64,000 nucleotides of DNA from Arthrobacter sp. fls2-241-R2A-200. GTDB taxonomy: Bacteria; Actinomycetota; Actinomycetes; Actinomycetales; Micrococcaceae. Under the pieces are notes generated by a model that saw nothing but the letters and a program-made list of their open reading frames with translations, made no database searches and was not told the origin of the DNA. How positions within the stretch are numbered: position 1 is the first letter of the stretch; every line of letters starts with the position of its first letter. A program made the translations under genes and the position numbers. Positions 46,199-53,942 of this stretch are shown here, in pieces. The stretch is from NCBI RefSeq assembly GCF_030209745.1, contig NZ_JARVRJ010000001.1:417826-481825 (forward strand), in the 5' to 3' direction.

Positions 46199-46918
46199 GT
46201 GGCATCGGTCATCGAACTCGCCGGGGTCACTAAGGTCTACGGCAAAGGCGAGGCCGAAGTGCGGGCATTGGACAACGTGAGCCTTTCCATTGAACGCGGC
46301 GATTTCGTGGCGATCATTGGGGCTTCGGGATCCGGTAAATCAACCATGATGAACATCATCGGCTGCCTGGACGCCCCGACCACAGGGAGCTATTTCCTGG
46401 ACGGAATCGATACCAGCGAGTTGGATGAGTACCAACAGGCCCAGATACGCAACCGGAAAATCGGTTTTGTCTTCCAGAACTTCAACCTCATTTCGCGCAC
46501 CAAAGCTGTCGATAACGTGGCCATGCCGCTGGCGTATGCAAAGGTCGGGCGCCACGACCGGCACAACAGGGCTATGGCCATGCTTGACGCGGTAGGGTTG
46601 TCGAGCCGCTCGGGGCACAAACCTTCCCAACTTTCGGGCGGGCAACAACAACGCGTCGCGATTGCCCGGGCCTTGGTGACCAACCCCGTGCTTCTGCTCG
46701 CAGACGAGCCCACAGGAGCACTGGACTCGAGGTCCTCGGCCGAGATCCTGGATCTTTTCGGCAGGCTCCACGCCACAGGGCGGACCATCGTCATGATCAC
46801 CCACGAAATGGACGTCGCGGAGCGTGCCGGCAGGGTGATCAGGATGCAGGATGGCCGGATCATCTCGGATGTTCGCCAAACCCCTGTACCGGGTAGATCT
46901 TTCGCGGGGAGACCATGA
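46199..46918 (+). CDS. MacB/LolD-type ABC transporter ATPase
   Basis: 239 residues. Walker A GASGSGKSTMMNIIGCLDAP near 40, Q-loop FVFQNFNLISRTKAVDNV near 91, signature LSGGQQQRVAIARAL near 145 and Walker B PVLLLADEPTGALDSRS near 164 are complete. The FNLI and the DEPTGALD motifs are typical of the MacB/LolD/FtsE branch. GTG start three bases after the adaptor stop, and the last four bases overlap the permease ATG, so all three are one operon. Confidence 0.95.
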   Translation: MASVIELAGVTKVYGKGEAEVRALDNVSLSIERGDFVAIIGASGSGKSTMMNIIGCLDAPTTGSYFLDGIDTSELDEYQQAQIRNRKIGFVFQNFNLISRTKAVDNVAMPLAYAKVGRHDRHNRAMAMLDAVGLSSRSGHKPSQLSGGQQQRVAIARALVTNPVLLLADEPTGALDSRSSAEILDLFGRLHATGRTIVMITHEMDVAERAGRVIRMQDGRIISDVRQTPVPGRSFAGRP

Positions 46919-48156
46919 ATCTTCTCGAATCAGCCAGGTTCGCACTCTCGGGAGTTGCGGCCAACAAGATGCGCTCAGTCCTCACCACCCTGGGCATCTT
47001 GATCGGTATTGCCGCGGTGATAGTGCTGTTGGCCGTCGGCGCCGGGACAAGCAACAACATCAAGGCGCAGATTGCCAAGTTGGGGACGAACGTGCTGACG
47101 GTCACCCGTTCCACCAGTGCCGGGGGCCGTGCCACAGGAGGCCAAGCCGGGGCCAACCGAACCCGCAGCACCAACCTCACCGTCGAGGACGAGAACTCCC
47201 TGACCGATCCAGTGCTGGCACCGGACATCGCCCGGACCGCCCCGATCGTCCAGGCACAGGGTGTCACTGCGACATACAGCGGTGCCACGCATTCGGTGGC
47301 AAGCTTCCTAGGGACCACATCGTCATACTTTGATATCAGCAACAGCACCGCAGCGTCCGGTGCGCTGTTCACGGCCGCCGACCAGCAGGCAGGCACTCCT
47401 GTGGCCGTCATCGGAAACACGGTGGCCGCTGACCTCTTTGGACCCGCCACCGGCTCCGCCGTTGGACAAACAATCCAGCTCAACGGGCAAAACTTCACCG
47501 TTTCCGCCGTCTTGGCTGCCAAAGGTTCATCGGGCCTGAGCGATCCCGATGACATCGTGGTGATCCCGTTTTCTGCCGCGCAGAACAAGTTCACCGGCTA
47601 TGCGCCCACGCTGGCGTCCATAACGGTCCAGGCCCGCTCGGCTGATGTGATGAACCAAGCCCAAAACGAAGTCCAAATGATCTTGGACGCCCGCCATCAC
47701 GTGGATTCCACCACCCGGGACTACCAAGTCCGGAACCAGGCCCAGATCCTGACTACGGCCACCAGTACCACACAGACGCTCACTATCCTGCTCGGCGCTG
47801 TTGCCGCCATCAGCCTCCTGGTGGGGGGCATCGGGGTGATGAACATCATGTTGGTGACTGTGACGGAGAGGACGAGGGAGATCGGCATCCGGAAAGCGAT
47901 CGGGGCTTCAAGGGGAAGCATCGTGGCCCAGTTCCTGATCGAGTCCCTGGTGATTTCCGTGATCGGTGGAGTGGCTGGTATCGCGATTGGTTTTGCCGGC
48001 AGCGCGTTCCCCGTGCTCGGTGTCCAGCCTGAGGTGCAGGCGTGGACGGTCTGGCTCTCCTTGGCGGTTTCGGCCGTGATCGGGCTCGTCTTCGGGGTTT
48101 ATCCCGCCAACAAAGCCGCTAAACTGCGGCCCATTGATGCCCTTCGGTACGAATAG
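46915..48156 (+). CDS. MacB-type ABC transporter permease
   Basis: 413 residues. N-terminal helix (VLTTLGILIGIAAVIVLLAV near 25), a large extracytoplasmic MacB_PCD domain rich in Thr/Ala at about 50-280, then the FtsX-like block of three helices with IGVMNIMLVTVTERTREIGI near 307 and FGVYPANKAAKLRPIDALRY at the end. It exports peptides, antibiotics or lipids in other systems; the substrate here is open. Overlaps the ATPase stop by four bases. Confidence 0.93.
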   Translation: MNLLESARFALSGVAANKMRSVLTTLGILIGIAAVIVLLAVGAGTSNNIKAQIAKLGTNVLTVTRSTSAGGRATGGQAGANRTRSTNLTVEDENSLTDPVLAPDIARTAPIVQAQGVTATYSGATHSVASFLGTTSSYFDISNSTAASGALFTAADQQAGTPVAVIGNTVAADLFGPATGSAVGQTIQLNGQNFTVSAVLAAKGSSGLSDPDDIVVIPFSAAQNKFTGYAPTLASITVQARSADVMNQAQNEVQMILDARHHVDSTTRDYQVRNQAQILTTATSTTQTLTILLGAVAAISLLVGGIGVMNIMLVTVTERTREIGIRKAIGASRGSIVAQFLIESLVISVIGGVAGIAIGFAGSAFPVLGVQPEVQAWTVWLSLAVSAVIGLVFGVYPANKAAKLRPIDALRYE

Positions 48157-48162
48157 GAAATC

Positions 48163-48582
48163 ATGAACAGCTCCAACACCGGCAGCCGCGATCCCGGCGA
48201 CGCTGTCACTGAGGCCCTCCCGGCTCCGGTCCCGCCCATGGGGTACGACGAAATGCCCGAACCCTTTCCCGACGATTCAATGCTGCCGCCACCGGATGAC
48301 GAGCCCTTTGTTCCCCGGAAGCGGTACACCCCGGGCCGTTCCACAAAGGTGCTGGCGTGCGTCTTGCTCGTGGTGGCGGGATTCTTTGGCGGCTCAGTGG
48401 TCCAGAAGCAAATAGATCTGGGTAACCGGGCTGGACGGAATGTGGGCAACTTCCAAGGGACCAACCTGCGGACCGGAAACGGCGGGGGCGGCAGCAACGG
48501 AACGGGGAACCAAGGGACCGGTCAGGGACGTCGCGGCGCTGGCGGCAACACCACTGCGCCCAGCTCCGGGGCAGGTCAATGA
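48163..48582 (+). CDS. Small Gly-rich bitopic membrane protein of the exporter operon
   Basis: 139 residues, no known domain. A Pro/Asp-rich cytoplasmic part of about 60 residues (PMGYDEMPEPFPDDS), one membrane helix at about 63-80 (VLACVLLVVAGFFGGSVV), and an outer part almost wholly Gly/Asn/Thr/Arg (TGNGGGGSNGTGNQGTG). It begins six bases after the permease stop, so it belongs to the exporter operon. A lid, scaffold or wall-spanning role is possible; none can be shown. It ends two bases before the convergent hydrolase gene. Confidence 0.75.
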   Translation: MNSSNTGSRDPGDAVTEALPAPVPPMGYDEMPEPFPDDSMLPPPDDEPFVPRKRYTPGRSTKVLACVLLVVAGFFGGSVVQKQIDLGNRAGRNVGNFQGTNLRTGNGGGGSNGTGNQGTGQGRRGAGGNTTAPSSGAGQ

Positions 48583-48584
48583 CC

Positions 48585-49439
48585 CTACTCGTGCGGCAAT
48601 AAGGTCCCGTTGGGGCCGACGGCGGGCCCCGGCGTCGGGCGTTTAGGAGTGATCCCGTCGCCGGATGACCGATGCCGCAATCTCCGGATGACCCACGGAA
48701 CGAAGTACTCACGCGCCCAGACCAGGTCCGAGGACCGCGCTTCGCGCCACGTCCGGGGCGGGAGGTCCGTGGGCAGCAGCGGCTCCAAGGTGTGCTGGAC
48801 GTTGAGGGCGTCCAACACCATCATGGCAATGGTGTGGTGGCCCAATGGGGAAAAGTGCAAGCGGTCCACGTCCCACATCTGCGGGTCAGCCAGCTGCCGC
48901 AAGGACCACATGTCCGCGACAATGGCATCGTGCCGGGCAGCTACCGTGCGGAGGTTTTCGTTGTAGATGGCCACCTTGCCGCGGATCCGGTTCAACACGG
49001 AGAACGCCGTATCAGGGCCGTTGAACAACACCACAGTGGCGCCGCGGGAACCGAGCTCGGCGACGGCGGCGTCCAGCTTTTCGGCCAAGGCATCCGGGTC
49101 ACCGCTTGGACGGATGAGGTCGTTGCCGCCGGCAGAAATGGACACGAGATCCGGCCGCAGGTCCAAGCATGGGCCCACTTGTTCATCCACAATTTGTTGT
49201 AGCAACCGTCCCCGGATGGCGAGGTTGGCGTAGGCGAAATCCTCATGACCACGGCCAAGCTCTTCAGCTACGCGGTCCGCCCACCCGCGATAACCGCCAG
49301 GGTTCAGCGGTTCGGGGTCTCCGATGCCCTCCGTGAACGAATCGCCCAAGGCCACGTAGCGGCTCCAGGGGTGCCTGTTGACCAAGTGGCTGACCGACTG
49401 CTCCGGCATTTCCAACGGGTTAATCCCATCCACGCTCAT
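48585..49439 (-). CDS. SGNH/GDSL-family hydrolase
   Basis: 284 residues. Block I with the catalytic Ser is RYVALGDSFTEGIGDPEP near 28; block III is VSISAGGNDLIRPSGD near 100; the late catalytic pair is seen in MWDVDRLHFSPLGHHTIAMM near 205 (Asp-x-x-His). Such enzymes hydrolyse esters of lipids, polysaccharides or small molecules. No signal peptide is visible, so it is cytoplasmic. The ATG at 49439 starts MSVDGINPLEM; a longer TTG form from 49487 is possible but lacks support. Confidence 0.88.
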   Translation of the reverse strand: MSVDGINPLEMPEQSVSHLVNRHPWSRYVALGDSFTEGIGDPEPLNPGGYRGWADRVAEELGRGHEDFAYANLAIRGRLLQQIVDEQVGPCLDLRPDLVSISAGGNDLIRPSGDPDALAEKLDAAVAELGSRGATVVLFNGPDTAFSVLNRIRGKVAIYNENLRTVAARHDAIVADMWSLRQLADPQMWDVDRLHFSPLGHHTIAMMVLDALNVQHTLEPLLPTDLPPRTWREARSSDLVWAREYFVPWVIRRLRHRSSGDGITPKRPTPGPAVGPNGTLLPHE

Positions 49440-49524
49440 GTGTTGCACCTGCCTCTTTACCTGCGTCGCCTCCAACGCTTGCTGCAAAAAGTGTCACCGG
49501 CAGTAGCTACTTACCGGTAACTGC

Positions 49525-49530
49525 AAGAAT
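49525..49530 (+). promoter_or_regulatory. -10 hexamer AAGAAT upstream of the esterase gene
   Basis: AAGAAT, seven bases AGTCCTC, ATG at 49538. Near-leaderless geometry, one base longer than the others. Confidence 0.4.
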
Positions 49531-49537
49531 AGTCCTC

Positions 49538-50191
49538 ATGACTGAAGCCGCTGCATTTCCCGCGCCCGTTGTCCTGTGGTCCCACAATGAAGCCGAACGC
49601 GCCGGCAAGCCCCTTTTGGTCCTGCTGCATGGTTACGGCTCCAACGAGGAAGATCTTTTCAGCCTGGCGGGCCTGTTGCCCGAGGGCTTCGTGGTGGCGG
49701 CGCTGCGCGCACCGTTGCCCACGGGTCCGGGATTTTCGTGGTTCCCGCTGACGGCTTCCATCGAGTATTCGCTCGACGCCGTGAAGCTCGCCGCCGAGTA
49801 CGCGCTGGAATGGCTGGACACCGTCAAGGCCAACCACCCGTCCGTGACGCTGTTGGGCTTCTCCATGGGCATGGCCATGGCCACCACCATGCTCCGCTAC
49901 CGGCCCGCGGACTTCGCCGCCGTCGTCGGGCTTTCAGGGTTCGTGATCGACGCCGGCGCCGATGCCGCCTTCCGGGACGCCGAGCTCGACGGATCCGTCC
50001 CCATGTTCTGGGGCCGGGACCAGCAGGACCCGGTCATCACGGCAGACAAGATCGACTACACCATGGGGTGGGTCCGCAGCCACGTCGACCTCACCAAGGT
50101 GCTGTACACCGGGATGTGGCACGGCATCAACCAGCAGGAGATCGGCCATGTGGGGGAGTTCCTGACCCACAAGGTCCTGAGCAATTCCTAG
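49538..50191 (+). CDS. Phospholipase/carboxylesterase-family alpha/beta hydrolase
   Basis: 217 residues. The oxyanion-hole stretch LLVLLHGYGSNEEDLFSLAG near 27, the nucleophile elbow LLGFSMGMAMATTMLRY near 107 (Ser in GFSMG), Asp in FWGRDQQDPVI near 158 and His in TGMWHGINQQEI near 190. It resembles the bacterial YpfH/carboxylesterase group acting on short-chain esters. Stops within the palindrome CTAG (50188-50191), which also ends the convergent S4 gene. Confidence 0.88.
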   Translation: MTEAAAFPAPVVLWSHNEAERAGKPLLVLLHGYGSNEEDLFSLAGLLPEGFVVAALRAPLPTGPGFSWFPLTASIEYSLDAVKLAAEYALEWLDTVKANHPSVTLLGFSMGMAMATTMLRYRPADFAAVVGLSGFVIDAGADAAFRDAELDGSVPMFWGRDQQDPVITADKIDYTMGWVRSHVDLTKVLYTGMWHGINQQEIGHVGEFLTHKVLSNS

Positions 50192-50415
50192 GCGGAGGTG
50201 ATTCGGACCGTCTGGCCGTTGACGGTCACGGTATCGCCGGCACGGAGTTGGCGGCCGCGACGTTCATCGATTTCACCATTGACTTTGACCAAGCCATTCT
50301 TGATGAGCTCCGTTGCTTCCACGCCGTCCTCCACCAAGTTGGCGAGCTTCAGCAGTTGGCCGAGACGGATCATGTCGTCACGGATGGGGACCTCTTCGAT
50401 TTCCGGATTGCTCAT
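50188..50415 (-). CDS. S4-domain RNA-binding protein (YaaA/YbcJ-like)
   Basis: 75 residues forming a single S4 RNA-binding domain: IRLGQLLKLANLVEDGVEAT, ELIKNGLVKVNGEIDERRGR and AGDTVTVNGQTVRI. Related small proteins bind ribosomal or transfer RNA (YbcJ, RqcP). The ATG at 50415 (MSNPEIEEVPIRDD) lies six bases after CATCAT; a longer reading from 50523 would run into the divergent promoter. Its promoter lies back-to-back with that of the next gene. Confidence 0.85.
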   Translation of the reverse strand: MSNPEIEEVPIRDDMIRLGQLLKLANLVEDGVEATELIKNGLVKVNGEIDERRGRQLRAGDTVTVNGQTVRITSA

Positions 50416-50421
50416 ACAGCA

Positions 50422-50440
50422 ATGATGCCTGAAGTAGGGT
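50422..50440. promoter_or_regulatory. Back-to-back leaderless promoters for the S4 and DMT genes
   Basis: Reverse-strand CATCAT at 50422-50427 lies six bases before the S4 ATG (50415). Forward TAGGGT at 50435-50440 lies six bases before the DMT GTG (50447). Only seven bases separate the two hexamers and 31 the two start codons, so both start regions share one polymerase-sized stretch. Confidence 0.5.
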
Positions 50441-50446
50441 GTGACA

Positions 50447-51442
50447 GTGCCGCAGCCTTCTTCCCGACCCGCCCTCCCGCTCGCCCTTGGCCTCCCTATC
50501 GCAGTAGCTACCGGACTGGTCATTCCCCTTCAGGGAAGGATCAACGGAGCCCTGGGGGGCAGATTGAACGATGGCATCGCTGCTGCTGTGGTGAGTTTCA
50601 CCACAGGGCTGATCGTCATCGGTGCTGTCTCACTGGCCACGTCCAAAGGCCGCTCAGGGCTGCAGCGCATCATCCCCGCTGTCCGGAACCGTAGCTTTCC
50701 GCGCTTTTACGTCACCGCGGGAGCTATAGGCGCGTTATTCGTGTGCGCCCAGTCCTTCACCATTGCCTTGCTGGGGGTGGCACTGTTCACGGTCGCCGCC
50801 GTGACCGGGCAAACCCTCAGCGGGTTGCTGGTGGATCGCATGGGCATCGGTCCCGGTGGAAAGCGCCCCATCACGGGTATCCGGGTACTGGGCAGCATCC
50901 TGACCGTTGCCGCCGTCGCCTGGGCAGTTTCCCCGCGCTTCGGTGGCGCGGCGGACATTGCGTCCCTTGTTCTGCCTGTGCTGCTGCCCTTGGTGGCGGG
51001 GTTCCTCATGAGTTTCCAACAGGCCATGAATGGAACCGCTACGGTGCACTACGGGACGCCCCTTGCGGCGACTTTGGTGAACTTCCTCGCAGGGTCCGCC
51101 ATCCTATGGGTCGCCTGGGTCATCAAGCTGGCGGTGGCCGGCCCCGGGAATCCGCTTCCAACGGAGTGGTGGTACTACCTCGGCGGCCCCATGGGATGCC
51201 TTTTCATTGGCCTGGCGGCCCTGCTGGTCCGCAGCCTCGGCGTGCTCATCACGGGGCTGGGCATGATCGCCGGGCAGCTGGTGGGTTCGTTGGTGCTCGA
51301 CGTCGTGATCCCCAGTCCCGGTACGGTGGTCGCCTTGCCCACGGTGCTGGGCACGGTCCTCACGCTCGCCGCGATCATCGTGGCCACGCTGCCCTGGCCC
51401 AGGGGAGCTTTCGCACGAAAACCAGCGGCCAAAGGCCGGTAG
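50447..51442 (+). CDS. DMT-family (DUF606/YdcZ-type) membrane transporter
   Basis: 331 residues, about ten membrane helices in two similar halves of the DUF606 (YdcZ) type. First half: GLPIAVATGLVIPLQGRINGAL near 15 (read in parts), GAIGALFVCAQSFTIALLG near 92. Second half begins near 178 with LPLVAGFLMSFQQAMNGTAT, the same pattern as the first (helix followed by Q-x-x-N/R-G). Substrate unknown. The GTG at 50447 fits the TAGGGT hexamer; a GTG two codons earlier is possible. Confidence 0.85.
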   Translation: MPQPSSRPALPLALGLPIAVATGLVIPLQGRINGALGGRLNDGIAAAVVSFTTGLIVIGAVSLATSKGRSGLQRIIPAVRNRSFPRFYVTAGAIGALFVCAQSFTIALLGVALFTVAAVTGQTLSGLLVDRMGIGPGGKRPITGIRVLGSILTVAAVAWAVSPRFGGAADIASLVLPVLLPLVAGFLMSFQQAMNGTATVHYGTPLAATLVNFLAGSAILWVAWVIKLAVAGPGNPLPTEWWYYLGGPMGCLFIGLAALLVRSLGVLITGLGMIAGQLVGSLVLDVVIPSPGTVVALPTVLGTVLTLAAIIVATLPWPRGAFARKPAAKGR

Positions 51443-51492
51443 GCTAGAACGCAGTACCTATCCCGAGCGCCCCGCCGGACACCCGCGTCCGG
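51440..51492 (+). promoter_or_regulatory. Possible glyS promoter and leader hairpin
   Basis: TAGGCT at 51440-51445 (overlapping the DMT stop codon) could be the -10 of glyS, leaving a leader of about 100 bases. In it, CCGGAC-ACCCGC-GTCCGG (51475-51492) forms a perfect 6-bp hairpin. No T-box consensus is visible. Confidence 0.35.
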
Positions 51493-51553
51493 AACCAGGG
51501 GAACACAACCGCGGACCGCACCCAGCGGCCCTGTAGAACAAATGGAGCACCCC

Positions 51554-52939
51554 ATGGCAGCAAAATCCGTCCTTGACCAGGTCATTTCCCTCTCCAAGCG
51601 GAGGGGCTTTGTCTTCCAGGCCGGTGAAATCTATGGTGGCTCCCGCTCAGCGTGGGATTACGGCCCCCTTGGTGCGGAACTGAAGGAAAACATCAAGCGC
51701 CAGTGGTGGCAGAGCATGGTCCGTGGCCGTGAAGACGTTGTAGGACTTGATTCCTCCGTCATCCTTCCCCGCCAGGTATGGGAAGCTTCCGGTCACGTCG
51801 AGGTGTTCTCCGACCCCTTGGTGGAATGCCTCTCCTGCCACAAGCGCTACCGTGCGGACCACCTCGAAGAAGAGTACGAGGAAAAGAAGGGCCGCCCGGC
51901 CGAAAACGGCCTCGCGGACATTGTCTGCGCTAACTGCGGAACCCGTGGCCAGTGGACCGAGCCGCAGGAGTTCTCCGGCCTCCTCAAGACCTTCCTCGGC
52001 CCGGTGGCCAGCGATGAAGGCATGCACTACCTCCGCCCGGAAACGGCACAGGGCATTTTCGTGAACTTTAACAACGTCCTCACCACCTCGCGGAAAAAGC
52101 CGCCGTTCGGCATCGGCCAGATCGGCAAGTCCTTCCGTAACGAGATCACCCCGGGTAACTTCATCTTCCGCACACGCGAGTTCGAGCAGATGGAAATGGA
52201 GTTCTTCGTAGAACCCGGCACGGACGAAGAGTGGCACCAGTACTGGATGAAGGAACGCATGTCCTGGTACACGGATCTGGGCATCCGTGAGGACAACCTC
52301 CGGTTCTTTGAGCACCCGCTGGAAAAGCTGAGCCACTACTCCAAGGGCACCACGGACATCGAGTACCGCTTCGGCTTCCAAGGCTCCGAGTGGGGCGAGC
52401 TTGAGGGCATCGCTAACCGCACGGACTTCGACCTTTCCACGCACGCCAAGGCTTCGGGAACGGATTTGAGCTACTTCAACCAGGCCACCAACGAGCGGTA
52501 CACCCCGTTCGTCATTGAACCCGCTGCCGGCCTGACCCGCTCCTTCATGGCTTTCCTGATTGACGCCTACACAGAAGACGAGGCACCCAACGCCAAGGGC
52601 GGCGTCGACGTCCGTACGGTACTGAAACTGGACCCGCGCCTGGCCCCGGTCAAGGCTGCCGTCCTTCCGTTGAGCCGCAACGAGGACCTCTCCCCGAAGG
52701 CCAAGGCGCTGGGCGCGCAGTTGCGCAAGAACTGGAACATCGATTTTGACGACGCCGGTGCGATCGGCCGCCGCTACCGTCGCCAGGACGAAATCGGTAC
52801 CCCGTTCTGCATCACCGTAGACTTCGACACCCTCGAGGACCAGGCCGTCACCATCCGTGAGCGTGACACCATGAGCCAGGAACGTGTTTCCTTGGACAAG
52901 GTTGAGTCCTACCTGGCCGCACGGCTGATCGGCGCCTGA
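51554..52939 (+). CDS. glyS: Glycyl-tRNA synthetase, alpha2 type
   Basis: 461 residues, class II synthetase of the single-chain type used by Actinobacteria. Seen: [20 protein letters not shown] at the start, [18 protein letters not shown] near 37, a Cys pair [20 protein letters not shown] near 90 and [13 protein letters not shown] near 122 (zinc-like ribbon), motif 2 region [20 protein letters not shown] near 194 and motif 3 [20 protein letters not shown] near 420. The ATG at 51554 follows GGAG; an upstream ATG at 51542 precedes that site. Confidence 0.96.
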   Translation: MAAKSVLDQVISLSKRRGFVFQAGEIYGGSRSAWDYGPLGAELKENIKRQWWQSMVRGREDVVGLDSSVILPRQVWEASGHVEVFSDPLVECLSCHKRYRADHLEEEYEEKKGRPAENGLADIVCANCGTRGQWTEPQEFSGLLKTFLGPVASDEGMHYLRPETAQGIFVNFNNVLTTSRKKPPFGIGQIGKSFRNEITPGNFIFRTREFEQMEMEFFVEPGTDEEWHQYWMKERMSWYTDLGIREDNLRFFEHPLEKLSHYSKGTTDIEYRFGFQGSEWGELEGIANRTDFDLSTHAKASGTDLSYFNQATNERYTPFVIEPAAGLTRSFMAFLIDAYTEDEAPNAKGGVDVRTVLKLDPRLAPVKAAVLPLSRNEDLSPKAKALGAQLRKNWNIDFDDAGAIGRRYRRQDEIGTPFCITVDFDTLEDQAVTIRERDTMSQERVSLDKVESYLAARLIGA

Positions 52940-52941
52940 CC

Positions 52942-53904
52942 GTGGCGTTGGAATACCGCGAATGGAAGGAAGGCGACGACCTCGCCCTCCTGGAAATCTG
53001 GGGCGGCCCGGAAACGCTGCCGGCTGAGCAGTTCCGTGCAGCCTTGGCGCCGTCGAGCAACCAGCCTTGGCGCCGATGCATCGTGGCCGAAGACGTGGTG
53101 GACGGCGTGCGGATTCCCGTTGCCGCCGGCGTGGTCCACGAGGCATCGCTGCACCCCGAACGCCTATGGGCGTACATCGAGGTGGCCAAGGACCACCGGC
53201 GCAACGGCGTCGGAGGTACCCTCCTGGCTATGCTTCGCCGTGAAGCCGGGCACTCGCCGTCGGGCGTTATCAAATTGCGGAGCAAGGTGGAACCGGATAC
53301 GGCCGGGGCGGCTTTTGCCGCGGCCGCCGGGCTTGCCCCGATCCAGCGTTCCCAGTTGGTCGTCGTGGAACCGGAGCCGCTGAACCTCCCGCGTTTTGGG
53401 GATGGTTCCGAGGAAGCCGCTTCCGAGCGCGTGGAGGATTTGGCAACCGGATCGGTGGAGTTGAGTGACGTGGTGGGTAAGTACTACTCACATGTCCACC
53501 ACTGGGACAGCCCGGGGGAGTTGAGCATCGCCACAGTGCAGCGCTTGTTCCTGCACGACCTCGCCGGAGCCCATGGCGCAATCGTGCTGCGGGCGCCCAA
53601 GGCAAGCGCCTTTGGCCAGGGCATTCCGGCGAGCCGCAAGGGCAAGATCCAGGCGTTCGCCATCAGCTACGCGCAAGGTACTTCGGATGAACCTTCGGAT
53701 GTGTTCTTGGGGCATGACCCGTCCCTCTCCGACGAGGACGCAGCCTTCGCCGTGCGGGACCTTTTGGCCCTGATCGCCTACCAGCACCCTGTGTTGCTGG
53801 AGGTCGACGATTCGATGACTGCCTTGCGGACGGTCCTTGAACCTCTCTTGGAATCCGGCAGGGCCCGCGTGCGCGGGGCAGACACACTGATCGTTAGCGA
53901 CTGA
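52942..53904 (+). CDS. GNAT-family acetyltransferase, two-domain length
   Basis: 320 residues. The N-terminal half is a GNAT domain with YIEVAKDHRRNGVGGTLLAM near 80 (acetyl-CoA loop RRNGVGG). The C-terminal half, from about 165, contains YYSHVHHWDSPGELSIATVQ and LLALIAYQHPVLLEVDDSMT and may be a degenerate second GNAT domain. Substrate unknown. GTG start three bases after the glyS stop, so it is read with glyS. Confidence 0.8.
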   Translation: MALEYREWKEGDDLALLEIWGGPETLPAEQFRAALAPSSNQPWRRCIVAEDVVDGVRIPVAAGVVHEASLHPERLWAYIEVAKDHRRNGVGGTLLAMLRREAGHSPSGVIKLRSKVEPDTAGAAFAAAAGLAPIQRSQLVVVEPEPLNLPRFGDGSEEAASERVEDLATGSVELSDVVGKYYSHVHHWDSPGELSIATVQRLFLHDLAGAHGAIVLRAPKASAFGQGIPASRKGKIQAFAISYAQGTSDEPSDVFLGHDPSLSDEDAAFAVRDLLALIAYQHPVLLEVDDSMTALRTVLEPLLESGRARVRGADTLIVSD

Positions 53905-53912
53905 GCCGCGGC

Positions 53913-53918
53913 TAGGGT
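53913..53918 (+). promoter_or_regulatory. -10 hexamer TAGGGT for a leaderless leader ORF
   Basis: TAGGGT, six bases TATCCG, then ATG at 53925. The same geometry as the other leaderless starts, but leading to a five-codon ORF, not directly to the YibE/F gene. Confidence 0.5.
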
Positions 53919-53924
53919 TATCCG

Positions 53925-53942
53925 ATGAGGTTTTGTATCTGA
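53925..53942 (+). CDS. Five-codon leader ORF coupled to the YibE/F gene
   Basis: ATG AGG TTT TGT ATC TGA reads M-R-F-C-I-stop. The ATG is at the leaderless position behind TAGGGT and the stop overlaps the ATG of the following gene (TGATG). Ribosomes ending here could restart on the next ATG, which has no good ribosome site of its own. Too short to be a functional protein by itself; expression is inferred from geometry only. Alternatively the YibE/F gene starts at TTG 53933. Confidence 0.45.
   Translation: MRFCI

Noticed and set aside
51443..51553. T-box leader for glyS
   Set aside because: No T-box (GGGTGGNACCGCG-like) or specifier stem could be aligned; only a short hairpin is present.
51647..53146. 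499-residue open frame antisense to glyS and the next gene
   Set aside because: It crosses two confident genes and has no recognisable domain.
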